This document shows, one piece after another, positions 13,126-24,697 of a stretch of DNA of 64,000 nt. The notes beneath the pieces were generated by a model. The model was not told where the DNA came from and did not search any database. It saw only the letters and a list, made by a program, of their open reading frames with translations. The DNA comes from Trileptium ribeirensis (lineage: Eukaryota > Nematoda > Enoplea > Enoplida > Thoracostomopsidae): assembly GCA_030248225.1 (NCBI GenBank), contig JASANE010027972.1, forward strand, positions 1 to 64,000, in the 5' to 3' direction. Numbering within the stretch: the first letter of the stretch is position 1; the number at the start of each line of letters is the position of its first letter. The translations under genes were made by a program, and so were the position numbers.

Positions 13126-16100
13126 TTATAGTGACAGCCGAAAACCTAATACAGTGTCTATTGGTGAAATTATATCATTAAACATTGTGAAGAAAAGTTG
13201 ACGCTTTGTACGCGTTCTAATCCTACAAAGTGACTTAAAAACATTTTATTCGAAAATTATTTCCGGGGATTCCAATTTTCTATCAAAATTAAACATGCAA
13301 CGCGCTTTCCACAAAGCAAACTGACAATGCTGTATAACAAAATTAAAGCATATTTGTTTGCTTTCAGACATTAGTCTTCTTCCTAAGATTAAATCCGATA
13401 ATTCAATTGTGTTAACCTCGGCTATACGTTTCAACATTGGCGTCAAAACTGTGTAGAAATCATATGCTCTACTACAGTATATAAAAACGTGTTCATTTGT
13501 TTCGTCTACCTCAAACCCTTGTAATAAACAAAAACGACACGTACTCTGCGTCACGGTAAAGTTCGATACTCTATCATTCGTAAAAAGCCGCTTATGCCTA
13601 AGTTTATAATGTAAGTTTCTCACCTTACCATCAGTAAATTTTGATTTTTCCCATTCCCACGATTTTTGAACATACTGTTGAGTTGAACCGAAGGTTTCTG
13701 CCCAGCGTAAATTTGGGGTTATCATGTTTGAAATGTTTTTATTATTTATCCACAACCCATAAATTTGTTTCGGTCTTATTTTCACTATGGAGAATTGTTT
13801 ACCGAAAATTCCCCTGTTTTCCTGAACCCTGATTCTATTACAGCAAGACGAATTTCTTTATAAAATTTAGGCACAGCCGCAGCATTTGTTTGTTGTTTGG
13901 TTAGTCCCTCTATTTTGCTATAGAAATGGTAAAAGCCTCTTTTCCAACTCAGAATTTCCTTAACAGTTAGGATGTGTATGTAAAAGCTCAGGCGGTTAAC
14001 TTTAACGCGAATTTCTAAATCTGGAAAGCCGATCCCTCCCTTATCTGGAGGCAACATCAAAATTTGTTGTTTTACGACATTTGCTCTAGATGGGTACCAT
14101 AGAAACTGCCGTAATATTTTATAGGCCCTTTTTGTCGTTCTCAACGTTGGCGTTGCAACATTACAAATATAGTTAAACATACACAAATAATAGATCATAG
14201 CAAAATGAATCTTCCCAAAAATAGAAATACCATGCGGTGGAATTTTATTTTCTAATCTTTCTATTGAGTCAATACTTTTGCTCCAATTTTCTTCTGTATT
14301 GAAACCCTCAGAAGTCACCCAAACACCATAAAGTTTTAATTTTTCTACGACTAAAGGGCGTCAGATGTTAGGCACTTGACACTGCCTGAAGGAACCTAAT
14401 CGTAATAATTGAGTTTTTGGAAATTTTAGACGGCTACCTGATGCCATTCTATACCAATTGAAAATATCAAATACTTTTTGGACCTCGTTCCAGTTTGTAA
14501 TAAAAATGCTAGTATCGTCTGCAAACTTTGTTATTCTAGTATTTGTTCCACATAACGGTATTCCCGTTAACATGGTAGTGATCCGAATATAATGTGCGAC
14601 CACTTCAGAAGTCACCACATATAACAGTGGTGATAACGGACAACCCTGACGAAACCCTCTACTTACATAGAAAGGTTGCGATACAAAGCTGTTTACTATT
14701 ACCGCTGACCTTGTAAAATCTTTTTTATAGATCGTTTTTATAAATTTAATGAAATTTGAGCCAAAATTCATCTTCTCCAACGTTTTTATAACAAAATTCC
14801 ACTCAACCATATCGAAAGCAGCTTGATGGTCAAGAGACAGAATACAAGCGTCAGCGTTTGTTTCGTTTACATAATCAATTACGCACCTCACATGATTGAG
14901 ACTGTCTTGTATGGTACGAGTAGGAACGGAGCTTGTTTGGTCGGTGTGGACCAATTTTTGCATCACTTTTTCCAACCTTTTTGACAACAGTTTTGCAAAG
15001 ATTTTATAGTCTGTGTTAAGAAGTGTTATTGGTCGCCAATTTTCCCTTTTACACCTTTCACCGTTACCCTTATATAACAAAGTTATAATTCCATCATATG
15101 CCGACAAATTCATCATATACAATTGCAAAAAAGAGTTATATAATGCACATAAAATTGGCGAAAGTTTCTCCGCGAAAAGTACGTAAAACTCAATTGGAAT
15201 CCCGTCTAATCCCGGCGTCTTTTTACCTAGGCATGAGCGTATTGCAGATAAAACTTCATCTACTGTAATTTCCTTATCTAATATCATTTTGTCCTCGTTG
15301 TTCAAACAAGGAAAATTTGGCTGATCCAAAAATAAGCTTAGCATATCCTCATTAACTGATTCTGATGTGAATAGTACCGAGTACTGATGACGTACTTCAC
15401 GGAGAATACTTGCACTATCATACAACAATGCACCGCTCGAAGACATAAGTGAAAAAAGATGTCGCTGCTCCCAATCCTTGCGTTGTAGCGATTTGGTGGT
15501 CGACAACGATAATTTGTCGTCCACAAAATCACTGTAGTATGTATTATGTTTACAACTTGCTATGTAGAAAGAATTTATTACTTCTGCTTCGCATTTAAAT
15601 TTTTTTAATTGTGCTTTAAATATTGGATCCTGGGGGTAGCGGCACACTAGGTCTTGTGTTATTCTGATTTTTGATTCCAATTGTTTTCTGTTTAAATTTC
15701 TCTCCTTGGCCTTTATTTTCCCAATTTGTTGGAAATACAGGCCGACCTCGTACTTGAAAATGTCCCACTTCTCAGTAATATTTTGTTCATTATAATCTAA
15801 AGAATCAATAAAAAGTCCCATAAAATCTACTACCATTGTATCTGAAAGCAAAAGAGTATTTGCTTTAAAGCAACCTCTTCCTCTTTCGAGAGTGCCGAGT
15901 TTAATTTTTATACGAAACAGTCGATGATCCGTTAAATTAACACTTCGCGCGGTGCAGAGTGCATTTTCTGACAGATTCAATGTTGTATAGACTCTGTCCA
16001 GTCTCGACTGCGTGTTGTGGATCGGCGATAAGTATGTAAAAAATCATTTTTCTGCGGGTTCTTCTGTCTATAGACATCATGTACGGACAAGAGATCTTTT

Positions 16101-16638
16101 AGCATGATGAATTCTGGTAACCCTATTTGCCGATCCACAGACGCATTGGATCTGTCAAGAAACACATCTTCCATAACATTAAAATCCCCCAAAATTCATA
16201 GCCCTTGGTGTGTGTACCATTCTGATTGATTCACAAAATCTAATATATCATAAAACTGAGCACGATTGTCCGGATTTGCCGGTGCATAAACACCTATGCA
16301 GAATAATGTAAACAAATTGACCGAGAGTGAAATCCCGATAGCTCTTCCCTGAATTTGAAACTGTAACTGTTCGAGCGAAGAACATAATTTAAGATTAATC
16401 AAGAAACACACGCCGGTTTTATTATTTTCTGGATTCTTAAAGGAGTGAAATATTTTGGAAGAACCACAGAAAATTCTATCAAAAACCTCACTCTCTTCCT
16501 CGTTTTGAAAATGTGTCTCTTGTAGGCATACAATGTCTAAATCTTTAGTTTTTCGAAAACAATTGATGCTTTCCTAAAGTGTTTAATACCGTTGCAGTTT
16601 AATGTTGCAATCGATACAAACTCCAGGGAAGTCGCCAT
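13126..16638 (-). pseudogene. LINE ORF2: AP-endonuclease and reverse transcriptase (broken)
   Basis: ORF2 of about 1,170 codons starting MATSLEFVSIATLNCNGIK at 16638, inside the end of ORF1. Endonuclease motifs seen: LNCNGI, CLQETH, YAPA, LGDFN, QSRLDRVY, DHR. The reverse transcriptase has LDGIPIEFY, WRPITLLN, LSLDHQAAFD, GFRQGCPLSPLLY and FADD, then a C-terminal CCHC. Damage: frameshifts near 16560, 16195, 15990 and 13790, a nonsense codon at 14361 (Trp in arm 1) and an early stop at 13246. The uninterrupted core is 14361-15980. It is dead in this copy, but arm 1 shows different lesions, so the parent element was intact recently. Confidence 0.92.
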
Positions 16639-17448
16639 TGGGATCCACTCTATGACAATTTTGAGATAGACATACGCCTCGACAAAAAGACATTGCCCGT
16701 TTACCGGTAGACTTCAAGCCGGACTCGGCGAGACTGCGTTTATGACCTCGCCCAAATTGTTCCACGACGCAATATAATATGCTAGTGTACTCGCTGTGAT
16801 ATAATGGATGCTGCGACATATTATGTCGCAAGTAAGTCAATAAGTCACCAAACAAATTTAAACAACCTAGGGGCCATTTGTCCCCACCGCCAGCATCTTT
16901 GTGGTCTGCCTTCAGACCACAGCTCCATACACTTCTACCTGTATTCGCTTCAATGATGAGACCACCAGTTGACAGTAAATGAGTCCGTAGTTTTTTGGAC
17001 TGTGCATATTTCTGCCAATTAGCGACATAAAGTAACTCCCACATTGTTCGCGTGTAGTGGGTGAGTTCACCATTCCACAGAATTTGGCTGTGTAACCTCT
17101 TTATTTTTACGGGATCGTCAAGTGCCAAAATAGCTGTTTCAATGTCCTTCTGCCCACAGAGCCGCGATTTCCAGACCCCTAAGAACTTTTCGACAGAACT
17201 GTAATCCTCACCCCAAATATTTATTGGGGTTTCACAAACGTGAAAGATGGAGAGACAGTTGTTCTTATGATGCTTAGACCAAATGTACTCCTTATGTATC
17301 GATCCATTTTTATCGAAAGGTAGACGTTTTGATTGTTTCACGGCCAAAAAATCGTTGAAGTGCTTATAGTTAGTGAAATTTTCTGCTTCTGCTGGCAGAC
17401 ACTCGTCAAGCTGTGTTCCAACCGGTTCTTCAGCCTTAAAACCAGTTT
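16583..17448 (-). CDS. LINE ORF1 fragment with NADAR (DUF1768) domain
   Basis: The frame is open from the truncated 5' end of the LINE to TAA at 16583; there is no genuine ATG at its beginning. In order: a short acidic lead (LDECLPAEAENF), then from about 17240 down to 16820 a NADAR domain. Matches to the family: GEDYSSVEKF (family pattern VEHYFQAQK, with the conserved Glu), AILALDDPVKIKRL, LRTHLLSTGGLIIEANTG, WSCGL, and LNLFGDLLTYLR (family NLLGKLLMEVR). A Cys-rich tail follows (CRGVCLSQNCH, CIDC). NADAR enzymes cleave N-glycosidic bonds in ADP-ribose or riboflavin-pathway compounds. The stop lies 56 bases inside ORF2, tying this ORF to the LINE. ORF1 normally encodes an RNA-binding protein; here the enzyme-like domain is the surprise. 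Confidence 0.83.
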
Positions 17449-17451
17449 CTT

Positions 17452-17477
17452 AAAAGAACATTGAAATATTCAAAGGT
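17452..17477 (+). repeat. LINE target-site duplication, right copy
   Basis: Second copy of the 26-base duplication, one mismatch. It contains a relic of the exon 3 end and its donor (AAAG|GTCGG), now orphaned inside the intron. The intron sequence that follows is presumably the original intron 3 start. Confidence 0.9.
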
Positions 17478-19094
17478 CGGAATTTCAATTTTAATACCTT
17501 TCGTTCGGGGAGCATTTACCAGAAGCTATATGAACCCGCGTTTCAAGTTTCAGTTATATTTCTGCTATTCATAATCCAAAATGAAGACTTTATTCAAGTG
17601 CATATGTAACTTTTATTTCTGTTTTAAAGAAATATCGATGTATTTTATTCCTTTGAAAGCACATGAAATAGATCCGACCAATTCATGAAATCAATTTAAG
17701 ACAGTCGTCAACAACTATTGTTAGTTTGCTATAGCAATATAAGTGAAAGGACAAGATTAGTTCGGAGTTCAGGACAGCAAGGACTTGTAAAGGACTAGCG
17801 GTTGTACAAGCCTCATATGAAAAGCCTAAAGTTCGGCTAATTCATAGGCTAATGACTTGTGCATTATATTGAAAATAGAATTGCAGTTGCGAATAGCTAT
17901 AATTCAAGTGAAGAATTGATGCTTACTTCGGTTTATCAGAGAATCCTTACATTCAAGAATTACATTTTCATCACAGGAGACATATTGTACAATCAGTGAT
18001 AGCAACAGTGCATCAGTGGAAACTGGGGGTTATGTGCATGACGACCTCCCCCAAAAAAACTGGGGATGGTCAGGCCGAAAACGCGCGCGTCATCAAACAC
18101 GGGTTAACATATGACTGCAGGGAAGTGCCGTTCTCTTCTCTAATGCACTCTTGGTGATAGGAACAGAAATTATGTTAGTTTTATCGCTACTACGCTGTGA
18201 AATAAAATAGTCCTTATCGTCTGTTCCTCAGTGTTGGAGAGAGGGTGTTGTGAAAATACTGAACATAGGTATGACCCTCGGTCATACATATTTAATTTAC
18301 CATATCCGATGATGTGGTCGTTTTTTAATGTGCCCTACCAAGGATTGTAGGGTGATACCCCCAAGATTATTTTTATATATTAATTCCCACGCAGTTCATT
18401 GAAGTGGGTTTCAACTACACCTCAAATCACCGTGGACGCAGGCCCCCAGAAAAGCTTGGTTTGTTTAGCCGAAGCCTTCCAAAGTACTGTCGAAATGGGT
18501 AGCCAATATCCCCTGAGAACTTTGGGCGTGTATCCTATCACACAGCAAGGCTAAGTAGAAAATGACCACACCGTCGAAAATACGTTAATCGTCCATCCCC
18601 CCTCTGGGCGTGTCGTCGGGTAATAAACGAGAAATTAATTATATATGCATTAAATTTTAAAGATTTTAAAGTTTACCCCCAGTTTTATACCAGTTTGCAA
18701 AAGTATTTTAAAAAGTCGTTTGAAGCTGAATTTAATGTAAATAAAACTAATATTTGCGAATTATTCGCTAATTTATAATAAAACAGCAAATTGATAAAAA
18801 ATTCTGTTTTGCGTTTTACACATTAACCAGAATAATAGGCGCAGAGTGGGGCAAAATTTTCGTAGTCCTCTATAAACCTATTCGGATTAACTGATTAAAG
18901 CATTTTGTTTTGCTACAATTTGGGTGACAAAATTTTTATTTTTGTCTTCTAGCCCGCTAACTCCCAGACTCAAAATTTCAGCTCAACATTTGAAGGTGTG
19001 AATGAACGCATATTTGGTAGCACTTATTAGCATAGAACTTTGATATGATGAGACACGTCTAGCGCTGCAACATTCAGTACAACTTTTATTGCAG
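17478..19094 (+). other. LDH intron 3 after the LINE, no gene seen
   Basis: AT-rich sequence with stops in all frames. 18020-18620 is locally GC-richer (runs of CCCCC, CGCGCG) and looks like an old repeat fragment. No exon with LDH similarity and no TIR pair was found. Confidence 0.5.
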
Positions 19095-19157
19095 GTATAA
19101 TTCCAAATTTGGTCAAGTACAGTCCGAATGCAATATTGCTGATTGCTTCAAATCCAG
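19095..19157 (+). CDS. LDH: L-lactate dehydrogenase exon 4
   Basis: 63 bases between TGCAG and GTAGG. With the exon 3 last base it reads GIIPNLVKYSPNAILLIASN then P. ASNP holds the catalytic-site Asn140. 111 (exon 3) plus 63 equals the 174-base exon that I recall in vertebrate LDH, so an extra intron splits the ancestral exon here. Confidence 0.93.
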
Positions 19158-19624
19158 GTAGGTTATTTTAAATCAATTATATTTAGTCGAAAGAATATGT
19201 ATGTTTAAAATATATTGAATTGCATTATTTTGTGTGCATGGCCTGAACATTTTACAGTTGTACAGTATACTTCTATGTTACAGTCAAACTGGTAAAGTAA
19301 CTAACTTAACTTAACCACTGATGTTCGAATATTCTTTGAAATAAATATATCTCGGATTTAAAACGATTTAACCATGTCATTTGTAAAGCAAGAGTGTTAG
19401 ATGACATGTTCTTATAGGGGAAGCATAGAATTTTTGGATAGCATACATTGCATAGTATAAAATAGTACAGAATTTTTGGTTTCACTGCTTCATGATCTCT
19501 GCGTGAGGTAAATTTTAAATATCTGATACAATTTTTCCAAATTTATTACAACACATTTACTAAATATTTGGGAAATATCAAAAAACCTTTTTATACATAA
19601 TTTGAGATATATGTACGACCTTAT

Positions 19625-21715
19625 TCACAGAGAAGTGCGTACACGAACTGCACACCGTAAGCTATTGCAGCAACCATATTTTATTAAAACAATATCGCAA
19701 TGCATTATATTATTGAAAACATTGTGCCGTCAATAGCAAAAGTTAAAAATATTGCTGCTGCAATAACATTGGATTCTATTGCACTCTTAATATCACAAGC
19801 CAAAATCATTGCTGCTGCAATAACATTGGCTTGCATTGCAGTCTCAATAGAACAAGATGAAATATTGCTGCTGCAATAACAATGACTTTTATTAAAAGAA
19901 TGGGCGAGTAACGGGTCGGGTAATGTTGTGCATCTTTGTGGCGGATCAACTTAACTGAGCTGAGCTTTGAACGAGATATTGACCCTTCAATCAAAATTCT
20001 TAGTTACGACCACAGCGCGTTGCAAGCTCTTCAAAAATGGAGTGGGCTGGTCAATTAAATTCATTTTATTAAAACTTGTCGCAAGAGAGGTGTTGCGGCC
20101 CCCACTTTTTACTGACAAACGCGAAAAATTTATTGATAGGATTATAATAAAACGAATGTAAATGACCGCTCCCCTCCACTTTTTCTGGCCCTCTCCACTT
20201 TGGAAGAGTTGTGCCGCACATGTAGCTTCATCAGTTAATTATTTTCACGTTTGTGAGCAAAAAAGCGGAAAGGCCCGGTACCTCCTCTGGTGTCGCCCCT
20301 GCCCTCCCAGCGCTAAAGCGTCCGCGAGATCAGAACATTCTAGCAATTATTAGCAAAAGTAAAAAAAGCTAAAGGAAAAATTAGAAAATTACGCGAAAAA
20401 ATTGGGAAGACAGGAAATGTTTGATTACTCCCAATTTGCGCCAATTACCGCCGCTCACACCATCTTTCGCCAACATCATATATATTATTAACAGACGAGC
20501 CTTAAACAACAACAATATTTTATGTATGTAATTACATGAAAGCTTTATGTGTAGTGTATGGTCGTGGGACGGGCAGGGTCAAATCTGTTTGAACTATGTT
20601 TTTAAAATTCAAATGTAACATTACAAATGCGTTTAATGCATGGCTTAAATTAAATATTATGTTAGTTTTATTGGCAGTTTCATTTCAGCTATTCCTAGTT
20701 TGTTCCTAAATTAAACATAGCAGTGGTGCGCTGATACACCATGTTGAAAGTATACAATGTCTAAATTTGCGGACACAGCATGCAATCGACATGGGTTTCT
20801 TAGGTTTGCTAGAATGTTTGATTTGTGCCGAATTATATTATGAAATTCATGTTGACATATTTAAGCCGCTATACTATTCCGTATGTCGTTCGCATCCGCA
20901 CTGCGTGCATTATGCGATAACTATTACAATATATTTATGTGGCCGCAAAGATGGTTAAAACTGAAACTAGATGGCACATGCAATTTTTCTCAAAACAGAT
21001 TGATTGAGCATGCTTAAAGGTTGAACCATTTCGGCTGTAGCTTTTGATTAAAAGGCAAATTAATAAGTTAGCGGCCAGTCGAACGCTGTACTATTATTTT
21101 CATTTTTAGATTATATGCGTGATGTCATTATTCGAGCAGTCGATACTGAGTCTGACAGCGATAGCAGCAGCGACCGCGACTACGATACTCAACCTTAACT
21201 GACAACAAGCTTTAGCCTAAGAAACCAGCAGCGTCGCACTGTCTGTTAAAAACGTGGCACCCGGTAATGCCAACGTTGCACAGAGGTCAAATACTTTGGA
21301 CGCGGATTCAGTAAGACTTTCCGCGATGCCGACACTGTGTAGTCCCACCGGCGTGCGAGAAGGGCAGCAATAGCTGCAGGCATAATCTTATTGCTGCAAC
21401 AGTAGAAATATTTTATATCTACCGTCATCATGCCGCAGAATAACTATTGCAGCAACAATATAAGAAAGCATAATATTGCTGCAAAAGATTCTACTGCTGT
21501 TCAGTACAAACCAGTGTTATTGTAGCAGCAACGATTTTGGCTTGTGCTATTGAGAGAGCAATACAAGCCAATGTTATTGTAGCATCAATATTTTTAACTT
21601 TTGCTATTGACGGCACAATGTTTTCAATAATATAATGCAATGCAATATCATTTTAATACAAAATGGTTGACGCAATAGCTTACTGTGTGCAGTTCGTACA
21701 CGCATTTCTCTGTGA
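19625..21715. mobile_element. 2.1 kb element with about 250-base terminal inverted repeats
   Basis: 19625-about 19890 is repeated inverted at about 21430-21715: TCACAGAGAA at the left tip pairs with TTCTCTGTGA at the right tip, followed by matching GTACACGAACTGCACAC and CAATAGC blocks. Inside each TIR the motif TTGCTGCTGCAATAAC recurs two to three times. The middle has no convincing protein. No target duplication is obvious. It is a non-autonomous DNA element of unknown superfamily in LDH intron 4. Confidence 0.8.
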
Positions 21716-22305
21716 GTGATGCTAGTAACTTATATATTTTATGAAAAATGCGTGACAAAATTTCATAGCAAAAGAACCGTAGTACAGATTCCAGAGCTTG
21801 GATTTCATAATGCTTGTATAAATCTTTAGTTGTTTTTGTCTCTTCTACGAGTAATATGAATTATGGTGGCTGTAGTAATGCACAACTAAACGTAAAATGA
21901 CCCCGCTTACCATCCTATTTCGTTTTTCGAAAAAAATGAGTTCTCGAATATTTTCGCATCGGTCGAAAAAGCCCATTTCTGTTCGCAAACATATTTGTCG
22001 CGAACAAAATTTTGCGGGATTTGTATCCACAATGGATTTGTTCGCGAACATTTATTCATAAATAATAGGACCGTTCGCTTGTGACGTCACCGTTACATTA
22101 AATTTGTTAGGAACAGAGACTAGTCCGAATTCAAAACTATCAAATGTTGTTTAAATGTAGCTATCTAAACTAAAATGGCAAAAACTCAGCTAGCAGTGAA
22201 ACAGATCGAATTTCCTTTTTGTTCCGTAACAGTGGATGTGTACTCCGCATCGGGTTTTGCAGAATAGGATGGCTAGTGGGGCAGCGTTAAGTTTAGTGGT
22301 GCATA

Positions 22306-22817
22306 ATGCGGCGTTCACGTTATAATGTCCCCGCTGTTTGGAACTTTTGACCCCCTGTAGTCGCGACCCTACCGTATAGACAGTCAGGGTGACACTCATA
22401 CTGTAAATATAATGCCGAGGGTGTACGACACACCCTTAGCTACTAAATTTTTTCTAGACAGTGTCGTACACACCCTTAGCTACCAATTTGGCGCGAATTA
22501 ACTATAACGGACACCGTCTGTAGCGAATGCGGTTTATTAGTCAACTGTCCTGTGGAGTTTTTCATAAATTCTCGATATTTGTATCTAGCCCATATGAACA
22601 TTGCTCAAATAATTCCGAACAGTGTCAATAAAACTGCCAGAAGACACGGTGTGCCTGACACTGTCGGCAAGTGGTAATACGCGTAACTAGCTACCGTTGA
22701 AAAAATTTATTAAAAACTTGGGGGTGTCTAAGACACCCTGTTGTCAACAGTGTGTCTGACACTGTGTGGGGTACATAGGTTCCAAACGTTGGGGACATTA
22801 TAACGTGAACGCCGCAT
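22306..22817. mobile_element. 0.5 kb TIR element in LDH intron 4
   Basis: The left end ATGCGGCGTTCACG continues through a TTATAATGTCCCC block to GTTTGGAAC and is mirrored at 22780-22817. The inside carries the phrase CACCCTTAGCTAC twice (about 22430 and 22470) and further GACAC palindromes. No ORF and no clear target duplication. Short non-autonomous element, superfamily unknown. Confidence 0.78.
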
Positions 22818-22990
22818 AACTGTATATACTAAATTATTGCTCACAAGGACGCTGTTCATATAGGATATGAATTTCAGAGCTTTTGGAAGATGGGTATAAG
22901 ATGGAGATAGTATGACTGCAAAAAACACAGTTGGCCTTATATTATGCTGACGTCATAGCAATAAAAGCTTTTGTGTTTTTGTCGTTCTAG

Positions 22991-23164
22991 TTGATATAAT
23001 GACTTGGGTAGCTTGGAAGATTAGTGGACTACCGCGCGAACGCGTATTCGGAAGTGGGACCAACTTAGATTCAGCTAGATTGCGCTTTCTGATGTCTGAA
23101 CGTCTACATACTGCACCAAATTCGTGTCATGGGTGGATTATTGGCGAGCATGGTGATTCCAGTG
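22991..23164 (+). CDS. LDH: L-lactate dehydrogenase exon 5
   Basis: The 174-base exon lies between TTCTAG and GTAAGA. It reads [35 protein letters not shown], then [13 protein letters not shown]. It holds the active-site residues Asp168, Arg171 and His195. Same length as the corresponding vertebrate exon. Confidence 0.96.
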
Positions 23165-24140
23165 GTAAGAAATCCAATTATTGATATGTAATTAAAGGTG
23201 TGTTGATACTTTCTAATATTCAGCTCTACATTTGACTGCAATTTATAATTGGAAAATGTGACCAATCGCTAAATGGTAAATGCAACAAATGCCTATAACT
23301 TTGAATATAATATTTACAATATACTCTTAAATTTTGATTGAAACCTTCGTCACATTTATTCTGATGATGTTTTGTTTTACAGCAGTTTGGAATTGTGTTC
23401 ATGTATTCACTGTCACTAAAAGGCTAATGTATAAGGCAAAATCCTTAGAATTTTGTCCTTTTGAGTTTTTCAAAGGCAATTTTGTATAAACCTTTGAACG
23501 TAAGAAACCACCGGTGTTTCGGCGTTGAACGTATCCAGTTTATTATTAAGTTACGCAAAAACTAAATTGAACTTAAAATAATTTCAAATTTTGTGTTTTC
23601 TGTTTTCAATATTAAATTACAGATGAAAATATGTAGCTATTTTGCGATGCAATATCGGTCAGTTCATGGGCATCAATCGAAGATCCTTTTTTTGGCAAAA
23701 ATAACATATAATACAACCATAACCAGTCCTCTACGCTGATAAACAGCTTTCGCTTTATAACTTTATGCTAAATTCGACGAATAAGAATAGTTGTCCGGTA
23801 AACTTTAAAACCAAGTACTCACTGAATTCGTGCTAAACATATCTAAGAGCGTATATATATAATTGGTACTCAATAACCATACCAAATTCGTTTTAAAATT
23901 AAAATTCAATAGATATATCTGAGGCGGTAACAATGTCACCGTTAGGTAATTCATACAGCTTTTTACATGTCATTATTTCCGCGAAAATATCGAGGTTAGG
24001 CAATATTTTAAAAATGTTGCAAAATTCATGTCTAAATATATATATATTTAGGTACTGACGACAATATGAGACCGCGGCAATTGTAAAGATAGCCACTGAG
24101 TTTTAGGATTAGGAAAAAAACTACGTCAAAGTACCAATAG
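23165..24140 (+). other. LDH intron 5, first part; nothing recognised
   Basis: AT-rich intron DNA, no repeats shared with the rest of the window that I could see and no coding segment. Confidence 0.5.
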
Positions 24141-24149
24141 TACTCGAAA

Positions 24150-24640
24150 CATGAAACTTAAATCTGGATCTTAAACTAGGTTACTCAGCTACTAAAAAAT
24201 CAAATAACTGTTTTGCAGTTGTTGTTTGGAGTAGCGTTAATGTTGCTGGGGTTCAGTTGAAAACTATAAACCTTGAACCTTGAAACAGGATCTTAAACTA
24301 GGTTCCTAAACTACTAAAAAATCAAATAACTGTTTTGCAGTTGTTGTGTGGAGTGGCGTTAATGTTGCTGGGGTTAGTTGAAAACTATAAACCGAGAACC
24401 TTAAAACAGGATCTTAAACTAGGTTCCTAAACTCCTAAAAATCAAATAGTTTTGCAGTTGTTATTTGGAGTGGCGTTAATGTTGCTTGGGTTCAGGCGAA
24501 AACTATAAACCTTGAACCTAAAAACATGATGTTAAACTAGGTTCATCAGCTACTAAAAAATCAAATAACTGTTTTGCAGTTGTTGTTTGGAGTGGCGTTA
24601 ATGTTGCTGGGGTTCAGTTGAAAACTATAAATCCAAAAAT
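24150..24640 (+). repeat. Fourfold tandem array containing the exon 6 acceptor and exon start
   Basis: Units of 117-122 bases, each with TGTTTTGCAG (TAGTTTTGCAG in unit 3) followed by the first 45-50 bases of LDH exon 6 ([11 protein letters not shown]) and then intronic filler. The acceptors are followed at 24219, 24341, 24458 and 24580. Only the last unit continues into a full exon; in the others the frame ends shortly after KTIN. The repeat gives the transcript four near-identical 3' splice sites. Confidence 0.93.
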
Positions 24641-24697
24641 GGGCGAACCAGGAGATCCTGAAAATTGGGCTCAACTTCATCGTAAAGTCATCGACAG
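24580..24697 (+). CDS. LDH: L-lactate dehydrogenase exon 6a
   Basis: 118 bases from TTTGCAG to GACAG|GTCG. It reads [20 protein letters not shown] then [20 protein letters not shown] (last Ser completed by exon 7). It corresponds to the surface helix region before the Thr246 segment. A second version with the same length and phase lies at 27912. Confidence 0.95.

Larger units (their letters stand above)
12960..17451 (-). mobile_element. LINE with NADAR-ORF1, 5'-truncated (arm 2 copy)
   Basis: A 4.5 kb non-LTR retrotransposon on the minus strand, flanked by a 26-base target duplication (12934-12959 and 17452-17477). Order from its 5' end: truncated ORF1 with a NADAR domain, 56-base overlap, ORF2 (AP-endonuclease, reverse transcriptase, CCHC), 3' UTR with AATAAA near 12973 on its strand. 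The 5' end begins in mid-ORF1, the usual 5' truncation. It has inserted at the boundary of LDH exon 3 and intron 3, opposite to the gene. ORF2 motifs place it near the L1/Tx1 clades; exact clade not determined. Confidence 0.92.
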
